DNA from: Endozoicomonas sp965199185
Lineage (GTDB): Bacteria > Pseudomonadota > Gammaproteobacteria > Pseudomonadales > Endozoicomonadaceae
Assembly (NCBI GenBank): GCA_965199185.1
Contig: CBDAQW010000004.1
Coordinates: 167,281 to 231,280, forward strand
Length of the DNA stretch: 64,000 nt
Direction of reading: 5' to 3'
Below, piece after piece: positions 44,064 to 53,323 of this stretch; positions within the stretch are counted from its first letter, which is position 1; every line of letters starts with the position of its first letter. The notes beneath the pieces are model-generated. The model was not told the origin of the DNA. It saw nothing but the letters and a program-made list of their open reading frames with translations, and did not search any database. Both the position numbers and the translations under genes were made by a program.

Positions 44064-45614
44064 ATGATGGCCAAGATGTTGCGGGCTGTCAGCGAGCGAT
44101 TTGCTGACGTGCTGTCCGGCAAAGGGCTGTGCTGGGCGGGAGTGGCGCTGATAGACCTCGCGCTATTGTACGTCGTCACCCTAATGTACGCTCAGGGGGA
44201 GATTGCCTTTGCGATGGTTATTCTGATCATTGCAAGTCTTGGCACCTGGATTTTTACAAGCCAGAGAACCTACAACCTACGTTATGTCTTCCCCAGTCTT
44301 TTGGGCGTTTTTCTGTTTGTGGTTTTTCCACTGATTTATACCGTTAATGTTTCTTTGACAAACTACAGCTCTTCGAATTTGCTGACTTATGAGCGTGTTA
44401 AAGACATTATCAAAGAGCAGCAATACAGTGGTGGTGACAAATTTACCATTGCGCTGTTCCAGGAGAACGAACAGTACCAGCTCCAGCTTTCTGCAAAAAA
44501 CGACAAGTCTAAAATCTTTGTGACCGATGTCTTTACTGCTAATGACAAAGACAGCAATCTGAATGCTGTTGAAGGCGTGCAACCCGCCGGTGACAAACTG
44601 CCAATGAGCAAAGTCATCAAAATGCGCTCAGTGCTAAAGACGTTGTCGGTATCCATGCCTGATAACAAGCAAGTGATCATGACCAGCCTGCGTGAGTTTG
44701 GCGTCATGCTGCCCCTGTACAGCGAAGGTGAAAACGGTGAACTGATCAACAACCGCACCGGTGTTGTCGCCAGCCCTGATTTTAAAACCGGTTTTTATAC
44801 AACAACAGAAGGTGAGCAACTTAAGCCTGGCTTCACTGTCTATACCGGACTGGATAACTACGAAAACATAATGACCAATAAAGATCTTCAGGGGCCATTC
44901 CTGCAAATTCTTGGCTGGACGATTATGTTCTCTGCGCTGTCTGTTCTCTTCACTCTGATTGTGGGTCTGCTGCTGGCTTGTCTGGTTCAGTGGGAGCCTT
45001 TGAAAGAGAGCGCTATCTATCGGGTATTGCTGATTCTTCCTTATGCTGTGCCCGCGTTTATTTCTATTTTGATTTTCAGAGGATTGTTTAACCAGAATTT
45101 CGGTGAAATCAACATGATGCTGAATGCTCTGTTTGGTATTTCTCCGGAATGGTTCAGTAATGAATATCTGGCCAAAACCATGATTCTTATGGTCAATACC
45201 TGGCTGGGTTATCCCTACATGATGATTCTCTGCATGGGCCTGCTTAAAGCCATCCCCGAAGACCTTTATGAAGCCTCCGCCATCGATGGTGCGACACCAT
45301 TGCAAAACCTCTGGCGTATAACTGTGCCGATGATCATGAAGCCGCTTGCACCGTTATTGATTGCTTCCTTTGCGTTTAACTTCAACAACTTTGTACTGAT
45401 CAGCCTGTTGACAGGTGGTATGCCAAACATCATTGATGCAGCAACACCGGCGGGTACCACCGACTTATTGGTGAGCTACACCTTCCGTCTTGCCTTTGGT
45501 ACATACACTCAGGACTTTGGCCTGGCATCTGCCATTGCCGGACTGATCTTCGTGGTGGTCGGCGCTATTGCCTGGGCCAACCTGAAAGTTACCCGAATCT
45601 CACAGGAGCAATAA
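44064..45614 (+). CDS. malF: Maltose/maltodextrin ABC transporter permease MalF
   Basis: 516-residue inner-membrane permease (E. coli MalF 514). It has three N-terminal helices, a large periplasmic domain (about residues 95-270) typical of MalF, then the core helices with the EAA loop EDLYEASAIDGATPLQNLW that docks on MalK. GGAG five to eight bases upstream serves ATG 44064 or the adjacent ATG 44067. First gene of the malFGKQE operon; two operator-like sites precede it. Confidence 0.94.
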   Translation: MMAKMLRAVSERFADVLSGKGLCWAGVALIDLALLYVVTLMYAQGEIAFAMVILIIASLGTWIFTSQRTYNLRYVFPSLLGVFLFVVFPLIYTVNVSLTNYSSSNLLTYERVKDIIKEQQYSGGDKFTIALFQENEQYQLQLSAKNDKSKIFVTDVFTANDKDSNLNAVEGVQPAGDKLPMSKVIKMRSVLKTLSVSMPDNKQVIMTSLREFGVMLPLYSEGENGELINNRTGVVASPDFKTGFYTTTEGEQLKPGFTVYTGLDNYENIMTNKDLQGPFLQILGWTIMFSALSVLFTLIVGLLLACLVQWEPLKESAIYRVLLILPYAVPAFISILIFRGLFNQNFGEINMMLNALFGISPEWFSNEYLAKTMILMVNTWLGYPYMMILCMGLLKAIPEDLYEASAIDGATPLQNLWRITVPMIMKPLAPLLIASFAFNFNNFVLISLLTGGMPNIIDAATPAGTTDLLVSYTFRLAFGTYTQDFGLASAIAGLIFVVVGAIAWANLKVTRISQEQ

Positions 45615-45617
45615 GTC

Positions 45618-46508
45618 ATGGCGATGGTTCAACCACGCAATCTGAAATACCGTGTCTGGGCAGCACGGATCTTTATGATCCTGTTTCTGTCCATGATTAT
45701 GTTCCCGTTTCTGATGATCATCTCGGTATCATTCCGAACCGGTAACTTTGCTATGGGTAGCCTGATTCCAACGAATCCGAGCCTTGAGCACTGGTACATG
45801 GCGTTCGGGATTCCATATACTGCGCCGGATGGCACCGTTATGACGCCTACATTTCCGGTACTGACCTGGTTATGGAACTCCGTCAAGATCAGCCTGATTA
45901 CCTCAACGCTGATTCTGATGCTTTCTACCACCGGTGCTTATGCGTTTGCCCGTTTACGATTCCGTTTCAAGAATCACCTGTTACAAAGCATGATGATTTT
46001 GCAGATGTTTCCGGCGGTACTGGCTCTGGTCGCGTTTTACACCATCTTCGACAAGCTGGGTAACTTTATTCCATGGTTAGGCATTAACACTCATGGTGCG
46101 CTGATTATGGCTTACCTCGGCGGTGTTACCATGAATATCTGGCTGATCAAGGGCTACTTTGAAGGCATCGATAAAGCGCTGGAAGAGTCTGCCGCCATTG
46201 ATGGTGCGACCCCATGGCAGGCATTCCGACACGTTCTGCTACCGCTGTCGCTGCCTATCCTGGCGGTGGTATTTATTCTGGCGTTCATTGGCGTTATTGG
46301 TGAGTACCCTGTCGCCTCCATCCTCATGCAAGACGTGGATAAGCTGACTCTGGCGGTCGGTGCCAAGCAGTATCTGAACCCACAGCATTACCTTTGGGGT
46401 GATTTTGCGGCAGCTGTTGTATTAACCGGTTTCCCGATCACCATTATCTTTTTAATCGCACAACGCTATCTGGTCAGCGGCCTAACCGCTGGTGGTGTTA
46501 AAGGCTAA
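45618..46508 (+). CDS. malG: Maltose/maltodextrin ABC transporter permease MalG
   Basis: 296-residue permease (E. coli MalG 296) with six transmembrane helices and the EAA loop KALEESAAIDGATPWQAFRH. The C-terminus LVSGLTAGGVKG is the conserved MalG tail that reaches MalK. It starts three bases after malF and is co-transcribed. The 74-base gap to malK holds a short hairpin (CCAGAGG/CCTCTGG at 46520-46545). Confidence 0.95.
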   Translation: MAMVQPRNLKYRVWAARIFMILFLSMIMFPFLMIISVSFRTGNFAMGSLIPTNPSLEHWYMAFGIPYTAPDGTVMTPTFPVLTWLWNSVKISLITSTLILMLSTTGAYAFARLRFRFKNHLLQSMMILQMFPAVLALVAFYTIFDKLGNFIPWLGINTHGALIMAYLGGVTMNIWLIKGYFEGIDKALEESAAIDGATPWQAFRHVLLPLSLPILAVVFILAFIGVIGEYPVASILMQDVDKLTLAVGAKQYLNPQHYLWGDFAAAVVLTGFPITIIFLIAQRYLVSGLTAGGVKG

Positions 46509-46519
46509 GGCGACATTTA

Positions 46520-46545
46520 CCAGAGGTTTCATGGAGAGCCTCTGG
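46520..46545 (+). other. Intra-operon hairpin between malG and malK
   Basis: CCAGAGG (46520-46526) pairs with CCTCTGG (46539-46545) across a 12-base loop. No T run follows, so it is more likely an mRNA stability or processing element than a terminator. Confidence 0.45.
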
Positions 46546-46582
46546 CAAACAGACAGATACTAAATTAATCAAGAATGTAATT

Positions 46583-47719
46583 ATGGCTGAATTAAAACTA
46601 TCAGGACTTGATAAGAGTTATGACAATGGCAATAGCTATGTATTGAAGAATATCAATCTGGATATTGCTGATGGTGAATTTGTTGCTTTTGTCGGACCAT
46701 CCGGCTGCGGTAAATCCACACTGCTGAGAATGATCTGTGGTCTTGAAGAAATCACCGACGGTGATTTGCACATTGCCAGTGAACGCGTAAATGACATGCC
46801 GCCCAATGAGCGTCAAGTTGGCATGGTATTCCAGTCTTACGCTCTGTACCCGCATATGACCGTGGCCGAAAACATGGCCTTTGGTCTTAAACTGGCCAAG
46901 ACCGACAAAGCAGAAATTCAGCGTCGTGTAAAAGATGCTGCACGTATTCTGCAACTGGAGCCTCTGCTGGATCGCCTGCCTAAATCCATGTCCGGTGGTC
47001 AACGTCAGCGTGTTGCTATTGGTCGTTCCATTGTTCAGGAGCCAAGAGTCTTCCTGTTCGACGAGCCACTGTCCAACCTGGACGTTGCTTTGCGTGTTCA
47101 GATGCGTCAGGAGCTGTCCAGCATTCACGCCCGCCTGAAGACAACGGCTATCTATGTTACTCACGATCAGGTTGAAGCCATGACTTTGGCTGACAAGATT
47201 GTCGTACTAAGCCCACTGAAAGAAGGTGCAGAAAGCAACCTTGAGCAAGTGGGTGCGCCACTGGAACTGTTCCACCATCCAAGAAACATGTTCGTTGCTG
47301 GCTTTATTGGTTCTCCATCCATGAACTTCCTGAAAGGTGAAATTGTGGAAACCGGTAGCGAGATGACACGTATCAAGCTCGATTCCGGTGAAGACATTCT
47401 GGCATGCAACAATACAGAATCTGCCAGCAAAGGCGACAAAGTGATTCTGGGTATTCGACCACAGGAAGTGACAGAAGCCAGCTCTGATAGCCGCAATGTT
47501 GTGACCGGGGCGATTCGTACTCTGGAACGACTGGGTACAGAGTCTTTTGTGTATCTGGATCAGAAAGCCGCAGATGACTCCTTCATCCTGCGAATAGAAG
47601 ACTCTCGTCGTAGAGATACCGGTGCAGAGTTCCGGGTAGAAATTCCTCAGGAAAACTGCCATCTGTTTGATGCCTCCGGGAATGCATTCCCACGAACCCA
47701 AGCACCTCATATCGATTGA
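46583..47719 (+). CDS. malK: Maltose/maltodextrin ABC transporter ATPase MalK
   Basis: 378-residue ATP-binding subunit. Walker A GPSGCGKST, Q-loop GMVFQSYALYPHMTV, signature MSGGQRQRVAIGRS, Walker B FLFDEPLSNLD and switch histidine VTHDQVEAMTLAD are all intact. The C-terminal OB-type regulatory domain (GIRPQEVTE) is present. In E. coli MalK also binds MalT and enzyme IIA-Glc; no malT is seen here and a LacI-family regulator is adjacent instead. The stop overlaps the longest possible malQ frame. Confidence 0.94.
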   Translation: MAELKLSGLDKSYDNGNSYVLKNINLDIADGEFVAFVGPSGCGKSTLLRMICGLEEITDGDLHIASERVNDMPPNERQVGMVFQSYALYPHMTVAENMAFGLKLAKTDKAEIQRRVKDAARILQLEPLLDRLPKSMSGGQRQRVAIGRSIVQEPRVFLFDEPLSNLDVALRVQMRQELSSIHARLKTTAIYVTHDQVEAMTLADKIVVLSPLKEGAESNLEQVGAPLELFHHPRNMFVAGFIGSPSMNFLKGEIVETGSEMTRIKLDSGEDILACNNTESASKGDKVILGIRPQEVTEASSDSRNVVTGAIRTLERLGTESFVYLDQKAADDSFILRIEDSRRRDTGAEFRVEIPQENCHLFDASGNAFPRTQAPHID

Positions 47720-47733
47720 AGAAAAGTATCACA

Positions 47734-49923
47734 ATGCTAGACCATACACTTGTTAATCAACTGGCTGAACTGTGCGGGTTGACCGGAAGCTATCAGGACT
47801 GGGATGGAATTGTCACCATCGCGGTGGAAAACAAAATTCTGCTACTGAAAGACATGGGCTTCGACCTGAGCAGTAATGCAACGCTGAATGACGCAATTGC
47901 CAATATGCAGGCATCCATCTGGACTCGCAGTATTCCAGTGGTTTCGGTTGTTCACCAGGGGCGCCCGTTTGAGTTCACTCTGCGTACTGCTGCTACGAAG
48001 CTTAATCAGTCGGTAGACATTGTTGTTCTGCTCGAAGAGGGTGGCGAACGCATCCTGACTCTGGCTGCAAATACCCTGAATGTCATTGAGCGCACCCATA
48101 TTGGCGGCACAGAATATGTCGCCATGACTATTGAGCTGCCCGCTGATCTACCGCTGGGTTATCATCAGATGACAATGAATGGCGTTGATGAAAGCGGTTC
48201 TTTGATTGTCGTACCTGAGACCTGCTATGAGCCGGATGTGATGCGAGGTGATGCTAACAACCCCGGCAAAAAAATCTGGGGTTCAGGCATTCAGCTTTAC
48301 TCTGTGCGCTCTGAAAATAACTGGGGTATGGGCGACTACGCTGACCTTGATGCCCTGATTAAAGGACTCGCCCATAATGGCGCAGACTTTATTGGTCTGA
48401 ATCCGCTGCACGCTCTGTACCAGGCCAACCCTGAACACGCTTCTCCGTACAGTCCATCCAGTCGCACATTCGCCAATGTGATTTATATCAATCCGGAAGC
48501 CGTGCCTGAATTTTCAGCCTGTGATTCGGCAAGAGCACTGGTAGCTGAAGAAGACTTCCAGCGTCGTCTGGCTGATGCCCGTGCTCAGGACTATATTGAT
48601 TACTCCGGTGTCGCTGCACTGAAATACGCAGTGCTTGAGGCACTGTATACTCACTTCTGTTCTGAGCATCTCAGCAAGAATACTGAACGAGCGCAGTCGT
48701 TCAATGCATTCCGTGATGAAATGGGAGAAAGCCTGAGACGCTTTGCCACGTTCGATACACTCTATGAACACTTCCGCAAGGATGATCTGAACAGCTGGGG
48801 CTGGCCATGCTGGCCTGAGGCTTTCCAAAAGCCTGACACAGCGCAGGTAAAAGCCTTTGTTAAAGATAATGAAGCACGCATTGTCTTCTTTGAATATTTG
48901 CAGTGGCTGGCCCGTGAACAATCTCAAACCGCTCAGGACACTGCTCGCCAGCATGGCATGATGCTGGGAGTCTATCGTGATCTGGCAGTAGGCGTGGACC
49001 GTGGGGGTGCCGATGTCTGGAGTGATCCTGAACTCTACTGTCTGGATGCCAGCGTTGGTGCGCCACCGGATGGTCTGGGCCCTCAGGGTCAGAACTGGGG
49101 CTTGCCACCGTTCAAGCCAACTGAACTCTATAAACGAGGCTATGCACCGTTTATCAGGATGTTGCGCGCCAACATGAACAGCTGTGGTGCTCTGCGGATT
49201 GATCATGCGATGGGGCTGTTCCGTCTGTGGTGGTGCCCCGCCGGTAAAGGTGCTAAGGACGGTGCCTATGTGCATTACTCGCTGCAGGATCAGTTAGGCA
49301 TCATCAAGCTGGAAAGTCATCGTAACCAGTGTTTGGTCTTCGGCGAAGATCTGGGAATGGTGCCTGATGAAATCAAAGAAGCATTACCACCGGCAAAAAT
49401 GTACTCCTGCCTGAATGGTATTCATCTGCAGGAGGGCGATCAGTATCCGACACTGGACGGCTATAAAGCCAAAGCCATGTGCAATTGGACATGCCACGAC
49501 ACCCCAACCCTGAAAGGCTGGTGGGAAGGTAAAGATGTTGAGCTGTTTGGTGAGCTGAACATCTTTGATGAGCAGCGAATGGCCGACGAGATGAATGCCC
49601 GCCTGCAAACTCGCAAGGCAGTGATTAATACACTGACACAGGTCAACGAACTGCCTGAAGGCGTCAGTCATGATCATGTCCCCCAGATTTTCAACCGGGA
49701 ACTAATGGAACATATGAGTTACTACCTGGCCAGATCCCAGGTTCAGGTAGCCAATATTCAGCTGGAAGACTGTATGTTGGTGGATACACCCGTCAACGTA
49801 CCGGGTACCAGTGATGAATATCCAAACTGGCGTCGTCGTTTAACCGTCTCTCTGGAGAATTTTTTCAGAGATGATACTAATGTTCGCTTTTTTGCCAACC
49901 TGGTTGGTTGCCGCAACGCATAA
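47734..49923 (+). CDS. malQ: 4-alpha-glucanotransferase (amylomaltase)
   Basis: About 729-residue GH77 enzyme that transfers maltosyl and longer units between maltodextrins. An N-terminal extension of about 150 residues, common in proteobacterial MalQ, precedes the barrel. Catalytic regions are SVRSENNWGMGDYADLDAL, LGVYRDLAVGVDRGGADVWS, ALRIDHAMGLFRLWWCP (nucleophile Asp), VFGEDLGMVPDEI (acid/base Glu) and CHDTPTLKGWW (third Asp), ending with VPGTSDEYPNWRRRL. ATG 47734 is preferred over the TTG at 47716 that overlaps malK. Fourth gene of the operon. Confidence 0.93.
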   Translation: MLDHTLVNQLAELCGLTGSYQDWDGIVTIAVENKILLLKDMGFDLSSNATLNDAIANMQASIWTRSIPVVSVVHQGRPFEFTLRTAATKLNQSVDIVVLLEEGGERILTLAANTLNVIERTHIGGTEYVAMTIELPADLPLGYHQMTMNGVDESGSLIVVPETCYEPDVMRGDANNPGKKIWGSGIQLYSVRSENNWGMGDYADLDALIKGLAHNGADFIGLNPLHALYQANPEHASPYSPSSRTFANVIYINPEAVPEFSACDSARALVAEEDFQRRLADARAQDYIDYSGVAALKYAVLEALYTHFCSEHLSKNTERAQSFNAFRDEMGESLRRFATFDTLYEHFRKDDLNSWGWPCWPEAFQKPDTAQVKAFVKDNEARIVFFEYLQWLAREQSQTAQDTARQHGMMLGVYRDLAVGVDRGGADVWSDPELYCLDASVGAPPDGLGPQGQNWGLPPFKPTELYKRGYAPFIRMLRANMNSCGALRIDHAMGLFRLWWCPAGKGAKDGAYVHYSLQDQLGIIKLESHRNQCLVFGEDLGMVPDEIKEALPPAKMYSCLNGIHLQEGDQYPTLDGYKAKAMCNWTCHDTPTLKGWWEGKDVELFGELNIFDEQRMADEMNARLQTRKAVINTLTQVNELPEGVSHDHVPQIFNRELMEHMSYYLARSQVQVANIQLEDCMLVDTPVNVPGTSDEYPNWRRRLTVSLENFFRDDTNVRFFANLVGCRNA

Positions 49924-49929
49924 AAACTC

Positions 49930-49976
49930 CCACAACCTTTGCATACCAGCTCAGGGCTGACTGCAAAGGTTTGTGG
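49930..49976 (+). other. Long hairpin between malQ and malE
   Basis: CCACAACCTTTGCA (49930-49943) pairs with TGCAAAGGTTTGTGG (49962-49976) with one bulged base. No T run follows. It may protect or uncouple the mRNA so that malE, needed in excess, is made at a different level from malFGKQ. This is comparable in logic, not in sequence, to the REP hairpin after E. coli malE. Confidence 0.6.
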
Positions 49977-50008
49977 AATGATTTAATTACAACACCATGG
50001 AAGTAACA

Positions 50009-51193
50009 ATGAAGAAGTTTACTACCCTTGCGCTGGCATCAGCGATTGCTGCTGCTTCTGCTACCAGTGCTTTTGCTTTCAGTGAAGAAGAGCTGGTTAT
50101 CTGGATCGGCAGTGACAAAGCCTATGAAGGTTTGGCTGAAGTCGGGAAACGCTTTGAAGAAGAGCTGGGCATTAAAGTTCGCGTTGAGCATCCACAGGAT
50201 GTGACAGACCGCTTCCAGCAATCTGCTTCTACCGGTCAGGGGCCTGATCTCATGTTCTGGGCTCATGACCGTATGGGTGGCTGGGCTGATGCGGGTCTGG
50301 TTGCTTCTATCGAGCCTTCAGAAGAATTCATGAGTCAGTACTCTCCTAAGGGGTGGGATGCCATGACTCATAATGGCCAAGTCTATGGTTACCCTGTTTC
50401 TCTGGAGGCCATCGGTCTGCTTTACAATAAGGATATTATTGCAGAAGCTCCGTCGTCTTTTGAAGACATGCTGACGCTGAATAAAAAACTGGCGCCTGAA
50501 GGTATTTCTACCATTATCTGGCCTCAGATTGATGCTTACTTCTCTGTACCTTTCTTCACGGCTAATGGTGGTTATGTATTCAAGCGCGAAAATGGCGTTT
50601 ACGATGTGAAGAGTACAGGCATCAATAATGCCGGTTCCAAGGCCGGTGGTCACATGATGATGAAGCTGATTGACGAAGGTGCCACGCCTCGCAAGACCGA
50701 TTTCTCTGCGGCTGAAGCACAGTTTGCTTCTGGTAAAGCGGCGACCATTATTGCGGGTCCATGGTCATGGTCCAACTTCAAGCAGGTAGGTATTGATTTT
50801 GGTGTTGTGCCTCTGCCAACCATCAATGGTCAGCCTGCGAAAGCATTTGTTGGGGTATGGGGTGCTATGATTAACAAGGCTTCCCCGAATGCGACCCTGG
50901 CTCAGGAGTTTATGGAAAAATACGTGATGACCAGCGAAGGTCTGAAAACCATGAACAGCAACAAACCTCTGGGTGTAGTCTCTAATAATGAGTACCTGCA
51001 AGAGCTGCGTAAAGATCCTCGTATTGAAGCAGCATATACCAGTGTCGATCAGGGAATGCTGATGCCAAGTGTTCCTGAGATGGGACGTTTCTGGAACTCA
51101 TTCACACCTGCTCTGGAAAACATGGTGAATGGTCGTGAAACGGTTGATGCTGCTCTGGATCGTGTTGCTGATTACATCGTTAAAGGCAGCTGA
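50009..51193 (+). CDS. malE: Maltose/maltodextrin-binding periplasmic protein
   Basis: 394-residue substrate-binding protein with a signal peptide (MKKFTTLALASAIAAASATS, cleavage after AFA near residue 24). The mature part begins FSEEELVIWIGSDKAYEGLA and carries the MalE signatures TGQGPDLMFWAHDRMGGWAD, YPVSLEAIGLLYNKDII and IAGPWSWSNF. ATG 50009 has a GGAAG ribosome site; the frame's earlier ATG at 49997 overlaps that site. It is last in the operon, whereas in E. coli malE comes first in malEFG. A strong terminator follows. Confidence 0.95.
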   Translation: MKKFTTLALASAIAAASATSAFAFSEEELVIWIGSDKAYEGLAEVGKRFEEELGIKVRVEHPQDVTDRFQQSASTGQGPDLMFWAHDRMGGWADAGLVASIEPSEEFMSQYSPKGWDAMTHNGQVYGYPVSLEAIGLLYNKDIIAEAPSSFEDMLTLNKKLAPEGISTIIWPQIDAYFSVPFFTANGGYVFKRENGVYDVKSTGINNAGSKAGGHMMMKLIDEGATPRKTDFSAAEAQFASGKAATIIAGPWSWSNFKQVGIDFGVVPLPTINGQPAKAFVGVWGAMINKASPNATLAQEFMEKYVMTSEGLKTMNSNKPLGVVSNNEYLQELRKDPRIEAAYTSVDQGMLMPSVPEMGRFWNSFTPALENMVNGRETVDAALDRVADYIVKGS

Positions 51194-51211
51194 TAAATAG
51201 AGCTGATTTAA

Positions 51212-51243
51212 AAAAGGCGTATTTTTTGATACGCCTTTTTTTG
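51212..51243 (+). terminator. Rho-independent terminator of the mal operon
   Basis: AAAAGGCGTAT (51212-51222) pairs with ATACGCCTTTT (51229-51239), followed by TTTTTG. It ends the malFGKQE transcript. Confidence 0.92.
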
Positions 51244-51254
51244 TTGTTATTTCA

Positions 51255-51411
51255 TCAAGCGTCAATGCGCTTGTATTTTACCCGGTGAGGCCCTGCGGCA
51301 TCTTCACCCAGTCTCTCTTTCCGATCCGCTTCATACTCGCTTGAGTTTCCATTACCCGCAAAAGTATATATGATACTCATATCTACTATTTTGTGGGATG
51401 GGGTTGGTCTA
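51255..51411 (-). pseudogene. 3' end of an apparent host gene cut by the integrated element
   Basis: A leftward frame with high-quality coding pattern ends at 51255: GNGNSSEYEADRKERLGEDA, then AGPHRVKYKRIDA and the stop. It stays open rightward past ATG 51380 up to the recombinase start, where composition changes. I read it as the C-terminus of a chromosomal gene whose 5' part now lies beyond the far end of the element. The protein family is not recognised. The alternative is a genuine 41-residue protein from ATG 51380. Confidence 0.4.
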
Positions 51412-53142
51412 GTGAAAGCATATAGCTATATAAGAATTTCAAGTGAGCAGCAGAAGCTGGGAGGTGGCGAGGAGCGACAACTCAAGCTAACAAGAGAGTA
51501 TTGCCTAAAGCATAATCTTAAGCTTGTTGAAGAAATGAGAGATTTGGCTATATCCTCTTTTCGGGGGAAGAATGAGACAGAGGGGGTTTTAGGGCAATTT
51601 CTTAATGCTGTAAGAAGTGGAGAGATTGAAACACCGTGTTACTTAATATGCGAAAGTTTAGATAGAATAAGCCGTCAAAATCCGGTCAAAGCTTACTCTT
51701 TATTTAGTGCAATCATTACTTCTGGAGTAACCATTGCAACACTTATTGATGATGAGGTTCTCACTGAAGAGGTTCTGGAAAAGAACCCAAGCCTATTATT
51801 CGTAACTTTAGCTAAATTCATTCGTGCGAATGATGAAAGCGCACACAAAAGTAAGAGAGCACTTGAGTACTTTCAAAAAGTTCTTGCAAAAGAAAAGCTT
51901 CATGCTGGTATAGCACCAAAATGGCTAAAAAAGTCAAACGATGGTAAGAAATGGGAATTTAATAATAATTTATCAACTATAAAGTTGATAATAAAACTCT
52001 ATCTTTATGGTGATAAAATCTCTGACAATAATCCCGTTGGCACCCAAATGATTGCAAAGCTATTGAATCGCAATGATGTTAAAAGGTTGAGAGAAGGTGG
52101 GTTGTGGAACAAGACAACAATTGCAAAAATACTAAAAAATCGAGCACTATATGGCGCACACAAACCTAAGCACAATGGCGAATATTTAGACGTTATTGAA
52201 GATTTTTACCCTGCAATTATTAGCGAAAATGAATATAAAAAAATTCAGTATAAGCTAGAAAGTAATAAAACATATAAAAAAGGTGTTAAGACTAGTACTG
52301 AAAATGAGTCTGGGAGCACAAATATATTTCAAGGGCTAATGAAATGTGAATATTGCGGTAATCCAATATATTATGAGAGAGCACGAGCTAGTAAAAAATA
52401 TTACAAATATTTAATTTGCTTGAATGTACAGCAAAATAAAAAAATACCTGTTGAAGATTATATTAATAATGATAATCAGATAGGCTGTATTTTGCCTCGA
52501 CTACCTTACAGAGCTAACGAGGTCAAAATATTACTTAATCTCCAAAAACATTTTGGAAGCATCCTGAAAAGCGAGAATACAACATTAGAGCAAAAAAAGA
52601 CTGAAATAAAAGAGTGTGATACAAAAATAGACGAGTACACTAGAGAAATTAATAAATATCAAGAACTTTTCAGGGACTTGTTGATTGATGAGCTACCAAA
52701 GTTTAAAAATGAACTTCAGCTACTAATTAAGAAGAAAAAAGAAACTGAAGAAAAAAGAGATGAGGCTTACCGTTATCTTAGCAATGATAATCATAAGCTA
52801 GACGATTTTGGCGAGGCGGCTCTTGGCTCAATACTATTTTTGAATAATTCTAAAGATGAAACAAGAGAAATACTTCAAAGTTTTATTAAAAAAATTGATG
52901 TTGGACTCGATGTTATAAGGGTCGAAGCAAAGAATGGTTATGTCTTCGAAGTTTTGACTCAAACTAAATACGACAAAATTAAAGTGGATTTTAATAGTAA
53001 ATATATCGATATTTCTAAAATTGAAAATCCAGAGTTTACGGAAGATATTTTTGTAGAAATAATTAAAGAGAAAATTATTACAGATGAGGATTGGGAAAAA
53101 GATTTCGGCTATACACTTCCAAAAATCAAAGAAATATCATAA
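51412..53142 (+). CDS. Large serine recombinase (integrase)
   Basis: 576-residue site-specific recombinase from GTG 51412. The resolvase domain has AYSYIRISSEQQ with catalytic Ser10 and ESLDRISRQNPVKAYSLF with the helper arginine. A recombinase domain (about residues 165-270, TTIAKILKNRALYGAHKPKH) and a zinc ribbon (MKCEYCGNPIYYER and a later LICLN) follow. After these comes a long coiled coil rich in Glu and Lys (about residues 400-470), typical of integrases that control direction. It sits at the very edge of the element and points inward. A hairpin (53151-53181) follows the stop. Confidence 0.88.
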   Translation: MKAYSYIRISSEQQKLGGGEERQLKLTREYCLKHNLKLVEEMRDLAISSFRGKNETEGVLGQFLNAVRSGEIETPCYLICESLDRISRQNPVKAYSLFSAIITSGVTIATLIDDEVLTEEVLEKNPSLLFVTLAKFIRANDESAHKSKRALEYFQKVLAKEKLHAGIAPKWLKKSNDGKKWEFNNNLSTIKLIIKLYLYGDKISDNNPVGTQMIAKLLNRNDVKRLREGGLWNKTTIAKILKNRALYGAHKPKHNGEYLDVIEDFYPAIISENEYKKIQYKLESNKTYKKGVKTSTENESGSTNIFQGLMKCEYCGNPIYYERARASKKYYKYLICLNVQQNKKIPVEDYINNDNQIGCILPRLPYRANEVKILLNLQKHFGSILKSENTTLEQKKTEIKECDTKIDEYTREINKYQELFRDLLIDELPKFKNELQLLIKKKKETEEKRDEAYRYLSNDNHKLDDFGEAALGSILFLNNSKDETREILQSFIKKIDVGLDVIRVEAKNGYVFEVLTQTKYDKIKVDFNSKYIDISKIENPEFTEDIFVEIIKEKIITDEDWEKDFGYTLPKIKEIS

Positions 53143-53150
53143 TTAAAATA

Positions 53151-53184
53151 GATGGCTGGGGTTTTTGGCTCCACGCCATTTTAT
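53151..53184 (+). terminator. Hairpin after the recombinase gene
   Basis: GATGGCTGG...CCACGCCAT with a T-rich flank (TTTTATCATTT) lies just after the recombinase stop, with an imperfect stem. A possible terminator. Confidence 0.5.
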
Positions 53185-53270
53185 CATTTATTGAGCACAA
53201 TATATAAATTTAAATAACTATTTCTGTCGGCTTAATTTAATTAAATTTGGCTCACCAAATAAATAGCCCA

Positions 53271-53300
53271 TTGACACACCCAAAAAAATAGTGTAATAAT
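53271..53300 (+). promoter_or_regulatory. Sigma-70-like promoter before the 53324 gene
   Basis: TTGACA (53271-53276), 17 bases, then TAATAA (53294-53299), and the ATG follows 25 bases later. A good match to the housekeeping consensus inside the element. Confidence 0.55.
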
Positions 53301-53323
53301 AGAGTCAATAATTAATTAAATTT

